A stretch of 64,000 nucleotides of DNA from Arthrobacter sp. Leaf141 (lineage in GTDB: Bacteria; Actinomycetota; Actinomycetes; Actinomycetales; Micrococcaceae). The notes under the pieces were generated by a model, which did not search any database, was not told the DNA's origin, and worked only from the letters and a program-made list of their open reading frames with translations. A program made the position numbers and the translations under genes. The stretch lies in contig NZ_LMOL01000004.1 in NCBI RefSeq assembly GCF_001424565.1, forward strand, positions 151,096 through 215,095. Reading direction: 5' to 3'. Below, one piece after another: positions 15,387 to 22,339 of the stretch (position 1 is the first letter of the stretch; every line of letters starts with the position of its first letter).

Positions 15387-16250
15387 CTATGCCAGCAGCA
15401 TGGCCACGGTGTTGCGCAGCGACGATGCGACCAGGACGTCGTCCTGCTCCGCCACCTTGTCGCAGAAGATCTCGGGGCAGTACCAGCCGTCGAAGCCGGT
15501 CGCCTTGGTGGCGTCCACCCATTCCTGCAGCGGAATGTTCCCGGCTCCGGTCCATACGTTCCGTGAAGAGGACTGGTCCGGGACGTCTCCGGCTGCAACC
15601 GGCAGGCCATCACAAACGTGGACAGCGGCAATGATCTCTGCCGGAAGGGCAGCGACTTGTTCCACGGTGTCGCCGGTGACCCAGAAATGCCAGAAATCCA
15701 CGCACAGCTTTGCGTTGGGCCGGTCAATGGTTTCGAGAATCTGCAGGGCCTGGGCCAGCCGGTTGACAGGAGCCCAGGCCAGCGGCTCAAGGTAGAGGCC
15801 AACGCCGTGGTCGGCCGCAATGTCGGCAGCCAGGGCCACCCGCCGGGCGGTATCGGCGAGGGCGTCCTTTTCATCCATGCCCAGTGTGCCGCGGAAGCGG
15901 GCATCTCCGGGGGCCAGGATCCCGGCCTTGAAATCGTGCACCACGCGGACGTCCACGGGGCCTGTGCACATCTGGACGAAGGGCGCACCCACCACTTGCG
16001 CCACCTGGGCCAGCCGGGTGGCGTCCCGGATGAAGTCCTGGTCCGGCGCCTCCTGGATTGCCCCCACACCGGAAACCGGGAATCCAGCCAGGGCGGGTAA
16101 CAGGTCCTGGGCGGTATAGCCGGCATCGAGGAAACGGAACAGCTTCGGGGTCTGCAACTCCACCGCGTCATAGCCCGCCGCTTTGGCCACGGCAATATCG
16201 CGCAAAGTGGTGCCATGGAACGCGGCAGTTGAGTTCATCGAAATCTTCAT
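15387..16250 (-). CDS. Sugar phosphate isomerase/epimerase (AP endonuclease 2-like TIM barrel)
   Basis: A 287-residue TIM-barrel protein of the xylose-isomerase-like AP endonuclease 2 family, which includes inosose dehydratases and sugar epimerases. Typical pieces are AAGYDAVELQTP near residue 25, the metal-ligand glutamate in GLYLEPLAW, the aspartate and histidine in CVDFWHFW, and a late glutamate in WYCPEIFCDK. The start at 16250 is preceded by GAAGGAACCA; ten further in-frame codons upstream were dropped. It is transcribed alone, convergent with the DUF1801 gene. Its promoter region carries two quite different operators, so expression is probably under two regulators responding to sugar supply. 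The exact sugar is unknown. Confidence 0.85.
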   Translation of the reverse strand: MKISMNSTAAFHGTTLRDIAVAKAAGYDAVELQTPKLFRFLDAGYTAQDLLPALAGFPVSGVGAIQEAPDQDFIRDATRLAQVAQVVGAPFVQMCTGPVDVRVVHDFKAGILAPGDARFRGTLGMDEKDALADTARRVALAADIAADHGVGLYLEPLAWAPVNRLAQALQILETIDRPNAKLCVDFWHFWVTGDTVEQVAALPAEIIAAVHVCDGLPVAAGDVPDQSSSRNVWTGAGNIPLQEWVDATKATGFDGWYCPEIFCDKVAEQDDVLVASSLRNTVAMLLA

Positions 16251-16283
16251 TGGTTCCTTCAGTTGCGGTTGCCGGGGCAATAA

Positions 16284-16297
16284 TTGGAGCGCTCTAA
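16284..16297 (-). promoter_or_regulatory. LacI-family operator (GAGCGCTC core)
   Basis: TTGGAGCGCTCTAA has the CG-centred perfect core GAGCGCTC and near-complete outer symmetry. It closely resembles the TGGGAGCGCTCCCA box bound by CebR-type LacI regulators in actinobacteria. It lies 34 bases upstream of the isomerase start. Confidence 0.65.
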
Positions 16298-16307
16298 TAC
16301 TTGTGGA

Positions 16308-16325
16308 ACTTTGTCATGACAAAGT
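16308..16325 (-). promoter_or_regulatory. 18-bp perfect palindrome, second operator
   Basis: ACTTTGTCATGACAAAGT is identical on both strands and lies just upstream of the LacI-type box. The sequence type is unlike LacI sites and suggests a ROK or GntR regulator; neither is encoded next to it. Confidence 0.6.
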
Positions 16326-16493
16326 CTTGCTGTCAATGGCGATTCGCGGCACGCCATGAGGGGCAAGGGGCTGGCCGGATTCCTGAAACCTGGGTTTTCC
16401 GGCGCTTCAGCGCAGGTCATTGCGCACCGTAAGGCCTGGGAGTACTGTGTGCCCACGGCATGGCGGGCGGCACAGCGTAAGAAGGCGATCCGG

Positions 16494-17540
16494 ATGTGGT
16501 TCGGCGGCGTTTCCCAGGAACGGTCCCATCAAAAGCAGGGCAAGGACCAGCGGATAAAACCACCACGGCCCCGTTTGGTCCTTGTGCCTTCGCTGGTTCT
16601 GGTTGTTGTCGTTGCCGTGGCCGGCTGCAGCGCTGCGGAACCCGCCGGCGCCGGGCCGGAAAACGTTGGCCAACCCGTGGCGGAAGGGACGGCAGGCGCC
16701 AATGAGGCGGCTTTCCTGGATGCGCAGACGCAGGCGACGGCCACCAAAGCAAAGACAGTGGGACCTGCTCCGAACTCCGCCGGCCAGGCGGCGCTGGCAC
16801 CGGGCAGCCCCGATCCAGGGTGCCAGTTGCTGTGGCCCCGTCGGCAATTTCCCGTGCCGGAATCCGACGCGGAACGCCCCTACCTGGACCAGATCGTTGC
16901 CTGCGCGGATGGGGCAACGCTGCGGATCACCAACAACTCCAAAATGGTGTGGGCCTTCTACAGTCCTGACAAAACCACGGTCACACCGGTGGCGCCAACG
17001 GACACGATGGTGTTGTTCCACCAGGTGGCGTTCGAAAAGAAGCTGCATCTGTCGGCATTTATGGTCCCCGGCGAGACAGTTTCGGTCCCCATCGGGGCGG
17101 CGGAGGGCCTGTCCTGGTTGCTGGATCCGTTTTTGTCACTGGCCTGGACCGGCGGTGCCTGGCTTGAACAGGGAACCGCAAAGGCCGCGAAAGCCGGGAC
17201 CAAGTACCTGTTCGCCCGCGGCTCCCCGGGCCGGAAGGCGGTGTGGGATTGCACGGAGGCCGTTTACAAGGCGGCTGCTGCGGGGGCCTCCGATGTTGCA
17301 ACCTGGGATACCGGAAAGACGCTTAAAACCGGGCTTGGCCTCTCCTTCGGTGCCGGCAAGTGCGCCACCTCCTGGCAGGCGGCCCGGCAGTCCGCGGCGG
17401 ACCTTCCGCCGCTGGCGGCGATCCAGAATGCGCGTGGGCAGGCGCAAATCCTGGAGGCCGACGCCGGGCTGATCAAGCAGGGTGCCAAGGCCTTCAAGCT
17501 GACGCTCTGCGCCGTACGGCGGGTCTTCTGCAAACCCTAG
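16494..17540 (+). CDS. Lipoprotein of unknown function
   Basis: A 348-residue predicted lipoprotein. A basic N-terminal region (residues 1-27) leads into LVLVPSLVLVVVVAVAGC with the lipid-modified cysteine at 45, followed by a small-residue linker to about residue 110. The globular part begins at PDPGCQLLWPRRQFPVPESDAERPYL (in pieces) and includes TLRITNNSKMVWAFYSPD, a beta-rich region, and at least five cysteines (for example CTEAVY, GAGKCATSW, TLCAVRRVFCKP) that could pair in disulfides. I recognise no family. The ATG at 16494 follows AGAAGG at eight bases; earlier in-frame starts add an implausible 46 residues. Its stop overlaps the stop of the convergent hydrolase gene by four bases. Confidence 0.75.
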   Translation: MWFGGVSQERSHQKQGKDQRIKPPRPRLVLVPSLVLVVVVAVAGCSAAEPAGAGPENVGQPVAEGTAGANEAAFLDAQTQATATKAKTVGPAPNSAGQAALAPGSPDPGCQLLWPRRQFPVPESDAERPYLDQIVACADGATLRITNNSKMVWAFYSPDKTTVTPVAPTDTMVLFHQVAFEKKLHLSAFMVPGETVSVPIGAAEGLSWLLDPFLSLAWTGGAWLEQGTAKAAKAGTKYLFARGSPGRKAVWDCTEAVYKAAAAGASDVATWDTGKTLKTGLGLSFGAGKCATSWQAARQSAADLPPLAAIQNARGQAQILEADAGLIKQGAKAFKLTLCAVRRVFCKP

Positions 17541-19402
17541 GGCTGGCGCGGGGGCCGGGAGGCCAGCGGTTCGACGCCGGTGCCCCGGTTGCTTTCATAG
17601 ACCAGTACCAGGGCTGTTCCCACGCCCACGGCGGCCATGGTGGGGCCCGCCACGAAATACAGCGGCAGCAGCGTAGCTGTCCACACACCAGCCGCATAAA
17701 GCCACACCCACGGCCAAGGGTTCCCGGCGTCGGTCAGCGGGCCCCGGCGGGGCAGGTCACCAGGTTTCCGGTTCGGCCTCAGCTGAGAAAGGGTTCTTTT
17801 CCTGCGCCGCTCTACCAGCCCGTGCAGCCAGTTCCACAGGGGGCCGTTGAGTACCGCTATGTAAAAGGCAGCGATGAGCGCTGCTGCCACAGCGTTGGAC
17901 GGCCAGGTGCCGGGCGCCTGCCAGCTGAAGCCCCCGTAGGAGCAGAACCAGGCTACCCACCACTGCACCTCCGTACCGTCCGCCGGGCTGCACTGCAGTG
18001 CCGCCTGCAGCGGCTTCAACGTGCTCAGCCACGACATGATGGGCGGGGCAAGCCCCACCCCGGCAATAGATGCCAAGGCCCGGGTAGCCGCCAGGCTTTT
18101 GACCATGACCCGGTGGGGACGGAGCCTCCGGTCCTTAGGGTTGCCGATCGGGATGCCTACGGGGGCGGGCGCCGGCGCTCCGCCGCCCACCACTGGCGGC
18201 AGGACGAGCCGCGCCAGTGGGTCGATGACCTCGACCCGGTTCCGCGAATAGACGATGTGATCGTAAATCAGGGCTGCCCGGTTGTAGATGGCGTGTTCCT
18301 CGGGACCGGGCCCTGGGGCGGGGTTTTTGGGATTTTTCCGGTCAAACAGGTTCTCGAACACCGGCCGCGTGCCGTTGTGGTCCGTGCTGATGGGACCTGC
18401 GGGGACAAAATCGAACTTTCCCCACATGTTGATCCAGCGGAACCTGGTGTTGTGCATCCAGTCCTCAACGGGATCTGTTCCGTTGCCGCCCCATTTGGCG
18501 TACCCCAGTAGCCCCACTCCACTGCCTACGGTGACGAAGTTGGTCACTTGGGCGCTGCAGCCACTCAGCCCTTTCTGGAAGAGGACCTGGGCACTCACTG
18601 CTGCACCCTGGCTGTGCGCCACCAACGTGATCGGGATGCCCAGGGCATTCCAGGGGGAAAGGGTCCGGATAATGCGCTGGCGCATTGCCGCAGCTTGCAG
18701 CGGCCGGCGGAGCCACACCTGGGGATCACCAAGAAACTCGGCGAACAGGCCGACGAAAGCTCCCACGAAGCGGCCCAGGCCGGGCACGTTTGCCAGGAAG
18801 ATCACCACTCCCAGCAGGGCCAAACCCGGAATCAGGACCACAAAACCCAGAACGGCGGTGCTGGCAGACAGGATGACCTGTTTGATGCGCTTGAGCAACC
18901 AGAAGGGATTGCTGCGGGACGGACGCCCCGCATAAAGGTTCCACCACAGGAGCTCCATGGACCGGCCGTAAACCTTCGGCATCATGGTCCAGGCCCACGA
19001 ATACGTGTCCGTGGCGGTGGCGGGAACGAAGTCCGCGCCCCAGGAGGCCTCGGTGATCAGGATGGTGGCGTATTCGGGGTGGTGCTCCGCCCCGGGGCCT
19101 GGGTTGTGGCGGCGCAGGACGCGGGCGCGGATGGAGGGAGTATCGATCACGGCGGAGGCGTCGGTGATGATCAGCGGCGCACACGTCAGGCAGCCCACAT
19201 CGTCCAGTGCGTAGTCGCGGAAGCTCTGCGCCAGCGGCTGTGCCCATTCCTGCAGCGTCCCGCCCTTCAGCGCCTTGCCCATGCCGTGGACAAACACCAC
19301 CACCTGGTCCGGGGGTAGCTCCCCGGTGCTGGAAACAGGTGCCTGCCCGGGAAGGCGCCACCAGGACCGGAGTGCCGGAATCACGCGATTGAGGGACCAC
19401 AT
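17537..19402 (-). CDS. Membrane-associated alpha/beta hydrolase-like protein
   Basis: A 621-residue protein combining a lipase-like fold with membrane segments. DQVVVFVHGMGKAL at 32-45 looks like the beta-3/oxyanion HG of alpha/beta hydrolases. ITLVAHSQGAAVS at 258-270 holds the nucleophile elbow with Ser264 in AHSQG. Between them lies a hydrophobic hairpin (about 176-220), and two or three more helices occur in the last 150 residues. The region after the elbow includes HNTRFRWINMWGKFDFVPAGP in pieces, with candidate acid residues, and HAIYNRAALIYDH could supply the histidine. The start at 19402 begins near the conserved part; earlier ATG codons encode low-complexity sequence. Substrate unknown. 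The shared end with the lipoprotein gene may be coincidental. Confidence 0.72.
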   Translation of the reverse strand: MWSLNRVIPALRSWWRLPGQAPVSSTGELPPDQVVVFVHGMGKALKGGTLQEWAQPLAQSFRDYALDDVGCLTCAPLIITDASAVIDTPSIRARVLRRHNPGPGAEHHPEYATILITEASWGADFVPATATDTYSWAWTMMPKVYGRSMELLWWNLYAGRPSRSNPFWLLKRIKQVILSASTAVLGFVVLIPGLALLGVVIFLANVPGLGRFVGAFVGLFAEFLGDPQVWLRRPLQAAAMRQRIIRTLSPWNALGIPITLVAHSQGAAVSAQVLFQKGLSGCSAQVTNFVTVGSGVGLLGYAKWGGNGTDPVEDWMHNTRFRWINMWGKFDFVPAGPISTDHNGTRPVFENLFDRKNPKNPAPGPGPEEHAIYNRAALIYDHIVYSRNRVEVIDPLARLVLPPVVGGGAPAPAPVGIPIGNPKDRRLRPHRVMVKSLAATRALASIAGVGLAPPIMSWLSTLKPLQAALQCSPADGTEVQWWVAWFCSYGGFSWQAPGTWPSNAVAAALIAAFYIAVLNGPLWNWLHGLVERRRKRTLSQLRPNRKPGDLPRRGPLTDAGNPWPWVWLYAAGVWTATLLPLYFVAGPTMAAVGVGTALVLVYESNRGTGVEPLASRPPRQP

Positions 19403-19754
19403 AGGTAAATAGTGCGCGGAAAATGATCCGGCGGAACCGGGAAAAAGCGCCGCATTTAGGGGATTCCCCGCACATCGGGGTGCGGGTTGCCGCAGGGCGC
19501 CGCGCCCGGCGCAGCCAGATGGCAAGTGCCGCATAAATTCCCTATATCGCCGCAGCCCGTTCAGTTCCATAATGGCCTCATAAGCTACGGGGATTCCCGC
19601 GCCACGATGCCGGCCAATGACGGCCGTACCGGGCGCCCGGGTCCCAAGTGGCCGCCCCGGCAGTCGGCGGAACGGGCGGCGACGCGGCCCGGCAGGGGGC
19701 CGCAACAGGGGGCGCGCAGAACCGCCGGAGGGAAAAAGCACAAAGGAAATCATC
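19403..19754. other. 352-base divergent intergenic region
   Basis: No convincing gene lies between the hydrolase start and the VOC gene. It contains a compact hairpin, CCCGCAC (19467-19473) with GTGCGGG (19480-19486), overlapping a second small one, GGGGATTCCCC. Short AT-rich stretches (ATAAATTCCCTATAT near 19534) may hold promoters. In-frame extension of the hydrolase through this region encodes only low-complexity sequence. Confidence 0.4.
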
Positions 19755-20135
19755 ATGCTGAAGGATTCAAATATCATGGCGGTCCTCGCGGCCAAGGACA
19801 TCAACAGGGCCAAGGATTTCTACCGGGACAAGTTGGGAATGGAGCCGTCCGGGTCAATGGAGGAGGACAGCCTGATGTACACGGCCGGCGGTGGCACCGG
19901 CTTCCTGATCTACCAGACTGAAAACGCCGGTTCGGCGAAGAACACCCAGATGGGGTGGGAGACGGACAACCTGGAACGCGACATGGAGGAACTCCGCGGA
20001 CGTGGTGTCACCTTCGAGGAGTACGACTTCCCCGGGCTGAAGACGGAGAACGGCGTGGTTGCCAATGAATGGGGCAAATCCGCCTGGTTCCTGGACAGCG
20101 AAGGGAACATCCTCAACCTTTCCCAGCGCCTCTGA
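19755..20135 (+). CDS. VOC (glyoxalase/bleomycin resistance) family protein
   Basis: A 126-residue single-repeat pair of the vicinal oxygen chelate fold. It has the usual opening MAVLAAKDINRAKDFYRDKLGM, the MYTAGGGTGFLIYQTE strand pair, and the closing NEWGKSAWFLDSEGNILNLSQ with the conserved Glu of the metal site. Members are dioxygenases, glyoxalases or antibiotic-binding proteins; the sequence does not distinguish them. AAAGGA upstream of ATG 19755 is a good ribosome site, which supports this start over the longer open frame reaching back to 19617. Confidence 0.87.
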   Translation: MLKDSNIMAVLAAKDINRAKDFYRDKLGMEPSGSMEEDSLMYTAGGGTGFLIYQTENAGSAKNTQMGWETDNLERDMEELRGRGVTFEEYDFPGLKTENGVVANEWGKSAWFLDSEGNILNLSQRL

Positions 20136-20247
20136 AGCGCCGGGACAGGAAGCAGCAGCAGTACGACGGCGGGATCCGGCGCGCTGGGCCAGCCACGTTG
20201 GGAAGGTGGCGGGGAAGCGGTGGCCGGGTGCCGCCGTCGTGCGCTAA

Positions 20248-21501
20248 CTAAACCGCGGGTGCCCGCTTGATGGCGGAGCGGAGCGTGGTGCGCAGCGTGA
20301 GGTGGTTGCGCCGGCTGACCACAATTACTGCAACGAGCGCGGTCAGCAGCACGATGATGCCGCCGGCGGCCACCGACCAGCGGGCGCCGAACTCGGATCC
20401 GATCCAACCCATCAGCGGGGCGCCCAGGGCGGTGCCGCCCTGCAGGATGGCCAGGTAGAGCGCCAGGACCCGGCCGCGGAACTGCGGTTCCACGGAAAGC
20501 TGGATGCTGGTGTTGCAGCTGTTCAGGAACGTGATGGACGCCAGGCCCACCGGGATCAGGATGACGGCGTACAGCCAGAATGTCGGCGATACGCTGCCCA
20601 GGATGGTGAAGAAGCCCAGGCCAAGGGCGCCGCCCAGGAGCAGGCGGAGCCGGGGCCCGGACCGGCGTGCCGCCAGCAGCGCACCGGCCAGCGTACCCAC
20701 GGCCATGATGGAGCCCAGCAGGCCGAACTCGCCGGGTCCCATCCGGAATTCCGTGGTGGCCATCAGCGCGTTGGTGATGGGGAAGTTCATCCCGAAGGCG
20801 CCCAGGATCCCCACCAGCACCATGATCAGCACCAGGTCCGGGCGGCGCCGGACGTAGGCGATGCCCTCGGCCACTTGGTGTTTGCTGCGGCTGACGGGGG
20901 CAGGCGGCCCCAGTTCCGAGGTGCGGATCCGGAACAGCGAGAAGATGACCGCGGCGAAGCTTGCGGCGTTGATCAGGAACACCGGGCCGGTGCCCACCCA
21001 GGCGATCAGCACACCGGCGATGGCGGGGCCGGTGAGCCGTGCGGTGTTGAAGGAAGCGGAGTTCAGGGCCACGGCGTTGGCGATGTTGTCCTGGCCCACC
21101 AGCTCCGAGACAAAAGCCTGGCGTGCGGGTGCATCGATGGCGCTGGCGATGCCCAGGCACAGGGCGGCCACATACGCGTGCCAGAGCTGGGCGGTGCCGG
21201 TGACCACCAACAGGCCGATGGCCAGGCCGGTCAGGCCCATGGCCAGCTGGGTCCAGAGCAGGATGACGCGTTTGCGGTACCTGTCAGCCAGCACCCCGCC
21301 GTAAGGTCCCAGGAGCAGCATGGGCAGGAACTGCAGGCCGGTGGTGATGCCCACGGCGGCGCCGGAGTGGTTGGTCAGGACCGTCAGGACCAGCCAGTCC
21401 TGGGCCACGCGCTGCATCCAGGTGCCGATGTTTGATACCAGCGCCCCGCCCGCCCAGATCCGGTAGTTGGGGTTTTCCAGGGCCCGGAACATGGCGCTCA
21501 T
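20248..21501 (-). CDS. MFS exporter (EntS/MFS_3 type)
   Basis: A 417-residue, about 12-helix transporter of the enterobactin-exporter-like MFS_3 group. It opens with FRALENPNYRIWAGGALVSNIGTWMQRVAQDWLVL in pieces, the characteristic N-terminus of these proteins, and has the motif-A loop GVLADRYRKRVIL. It ends in an Arg-rich tail. Its ATG overlaps the stop of the marR gene by four bases (ATGA), so translation is coupled and MarR almost certainly controls it. The likely role is efflux of a toxic or signalling compound sensed by that MarR protein; the compound is unknown. Confidence 0.9.
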   Translation of the reverse strand: MSAMFRALENPNYRIWAGGALVSNIGTWMQRVAQDWLVLTVLTNHSGAAVGITTGLQFLPMLLLGPYGGVLADRYRKRVILLWTQLAMGLTGLAIGLLVVTGTAQLWHAYVAALCLGIASAIDAPARQAFVSELVGQDNIANAVALNSASFNTARLTGPAIAGVLIAWVGTGPVFLINAASFAAVIFSLFRIRTSELGPPAPVSRSKHQVAEGIAYVRRRPDLVLIMVLVGILGAFGMNFPITNALMATTEFRMGPGEFGLLGSIMAVGTLAGALLAARRSGPRLRLLLGGALGLGFFTILGSVSPTFWLYAVILIPVGLASITFLNSCNTSIQLSVEPQFRGRVLALYLAILQGGTALGAPLMGWIGSEFGARWSVAAGGIIVLLTALVAVIVVSRRNHLTLRTTLRSAIKRAPAV

Positions 21502-21971
21502 TTGCCGCTCATTTCCTGCATCAGCTGGGCTGCCCGGCTAAGGACGCCCCGGTCCTCGTCACTCAGGCCTGCGACCCGCTGTGCCAGCCACGCTGTCCGC
21601 TGCTCCCTCGCCTCGGCGAGGACGGCCCGGCCGGCGCCGGTGATGGTGATGTTCACCTGCCGGCCGTCGTCCGGGTGGACCTGTCGGGAGACAAACTCCT
21701 GGTCGGCGAGGGCGTTGACGATCCGGGTCATGGACGGCGCCTGGACATGTTCGAGGTCCGCCAGGCCGCGCAGGGTGAAGGGGCCGTTGCTGTTCAGGTG
21801 GGCCAGCACGGTGTACTGGCCGGGGGTGATGGCATCGCCGGTGGCCTCGATGCGGAGCCGGCGGGATGTCCGCATCACGGCGGTCCGGAGCTCGATGGCC
21901 AGGCTGTCCTGCGGGCTGTCCGCAGGAGGGGTGTCTTGAGTGGGGGAAATCGTGGTGTCAGTGCCGGCCAT
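21498..21971 (-). CDS. MarR family transcriptional regulator
   Basis: A 157-residue winged-helix repressor. The core reads ITPGQYTVLAHLNSNGPFTLRGLADLEHVQAPSMTRIVNALADQEFVSRQVHPDDGRQVNITIT in continuous order, that is, dimer helix, recognition helix with APSMTRIV and the wing with the DDGRQV loop. A flexible 25-residue head precedes it. It is the first gene of a two-gene operon with the MFS exporter. AGGAGG is 13 bases from the ATG, rather far, so the true start might be slightly different. Two tandem palindromes upstream are its probable binding sites, giving ligand-relieved autorepression. Confidence 0.9.
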   Translation of the reverse strand: MAGTDTTISPTQDTPPADSPQDSLAIELRTAVMRTSRRLRIEATGDAITPGQYTVLAHLNSNGPFTLRGLADLEHVQAPSMTRIVNALADQEFVSRQVHPDDGRQVNITITGAGRAVLAEAREQRTAWLAQRVAGLSDEDRGVLSRAAQLMQEMSGK

Positions 21972-22001
21972 ATCCGCGGGTGCGCCTCCTGGCGATAATC
22001 G

Positions 22002-22027
22002 TTAGCAATGCTAATTAGCTTCGCTAA
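22002..22027 (-). promoter_or_regulatory. Tandem MarR operators TTAGCnnnGCTAA x2
   Basis: TTAGCAATGCTAA (22002-22014) is directly followed by TTAGCTTCGCTAA (22015-22027). Each is a 5+3+5 inverted repeat, and together they make exact 13-base spacing, a little over one helical turn. They lie 30-56 bases upstream of the marR start, where a MarR dimer pair would cover the promoter. Confidence 0.75.
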
Positions 22028-22222
22028 CAAGTATCCTCCCGCAGGGTCTTCGCGGCAAGGTGCGCGCGGGTGTTCCTCGTCTCAAGCGAACGGTTCCGAT
22101 AGTTTCCACCCATTCCGCGAAACCGGAAGTGCCCGGCGGTTGATGGCGGGATGGTCTGCGTAGGTCCTGACGCACCGCCGAAGGGTCCCGGCCGGCGGTC
22201 CCGCGGCAACCTGGCGTCATCT

Positions 22223-22240
22223 CGAAAGCGGTTGCTTTCG
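22223..22240 (+). promoter_or_regulatory. Inverted repeat CGAAAGC-N4-GCTTTCG upstream of GH42
   Basis: CGAAAGC and GCTTTCG form perfect 7-base arms around GGTT. It resembles LacI/CcpA-like boxes (GAAAGCGCTTTC) with two extra central bases. It is 100 bases upstream of the beta-galactosidase start. Confidence 0.5.
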
Positions 22241-22259
22241 CCACAGACTGTTGTTATTG

Positions 22260-22282
22260 CGTAAACTTTACGATAGTTTCTT
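22260..22282 (+). promoter_or_regulatory. AAACTTT-type operator pair upstream of GH42
   Basis: CGTAAACTTTACG (22260-22272) is a perfect odd-centred palindrome. Directly after it, on the opposite strand, lies AAGAAACTAT (22273-22282). Both share the AAACT core found again before the dehydrogenase and lacI genes of this locus, so they are probable sites of the LacI regulator encoded at 34239. Confidence 0.6.
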
Positions 22283-22339
22283 GTTGTGATGCAGGTCGCA
22301 CGGTGGGGATGCCGGCGGCCACATGCCAACCAAAGGACA

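Larger units (their letters stand above)
22028..22339. other. Divergent region between marR and the GH42 gene
   Basis: This 312-base stretch carries no gene. The left end holds the marR promoter; the right 120 bases hold candidate operators for the beta-galactosidase operon (22223-22240 and 22260-22282). The middle, 22040-22200, shows nothing I can name. Confidence 0.5.
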
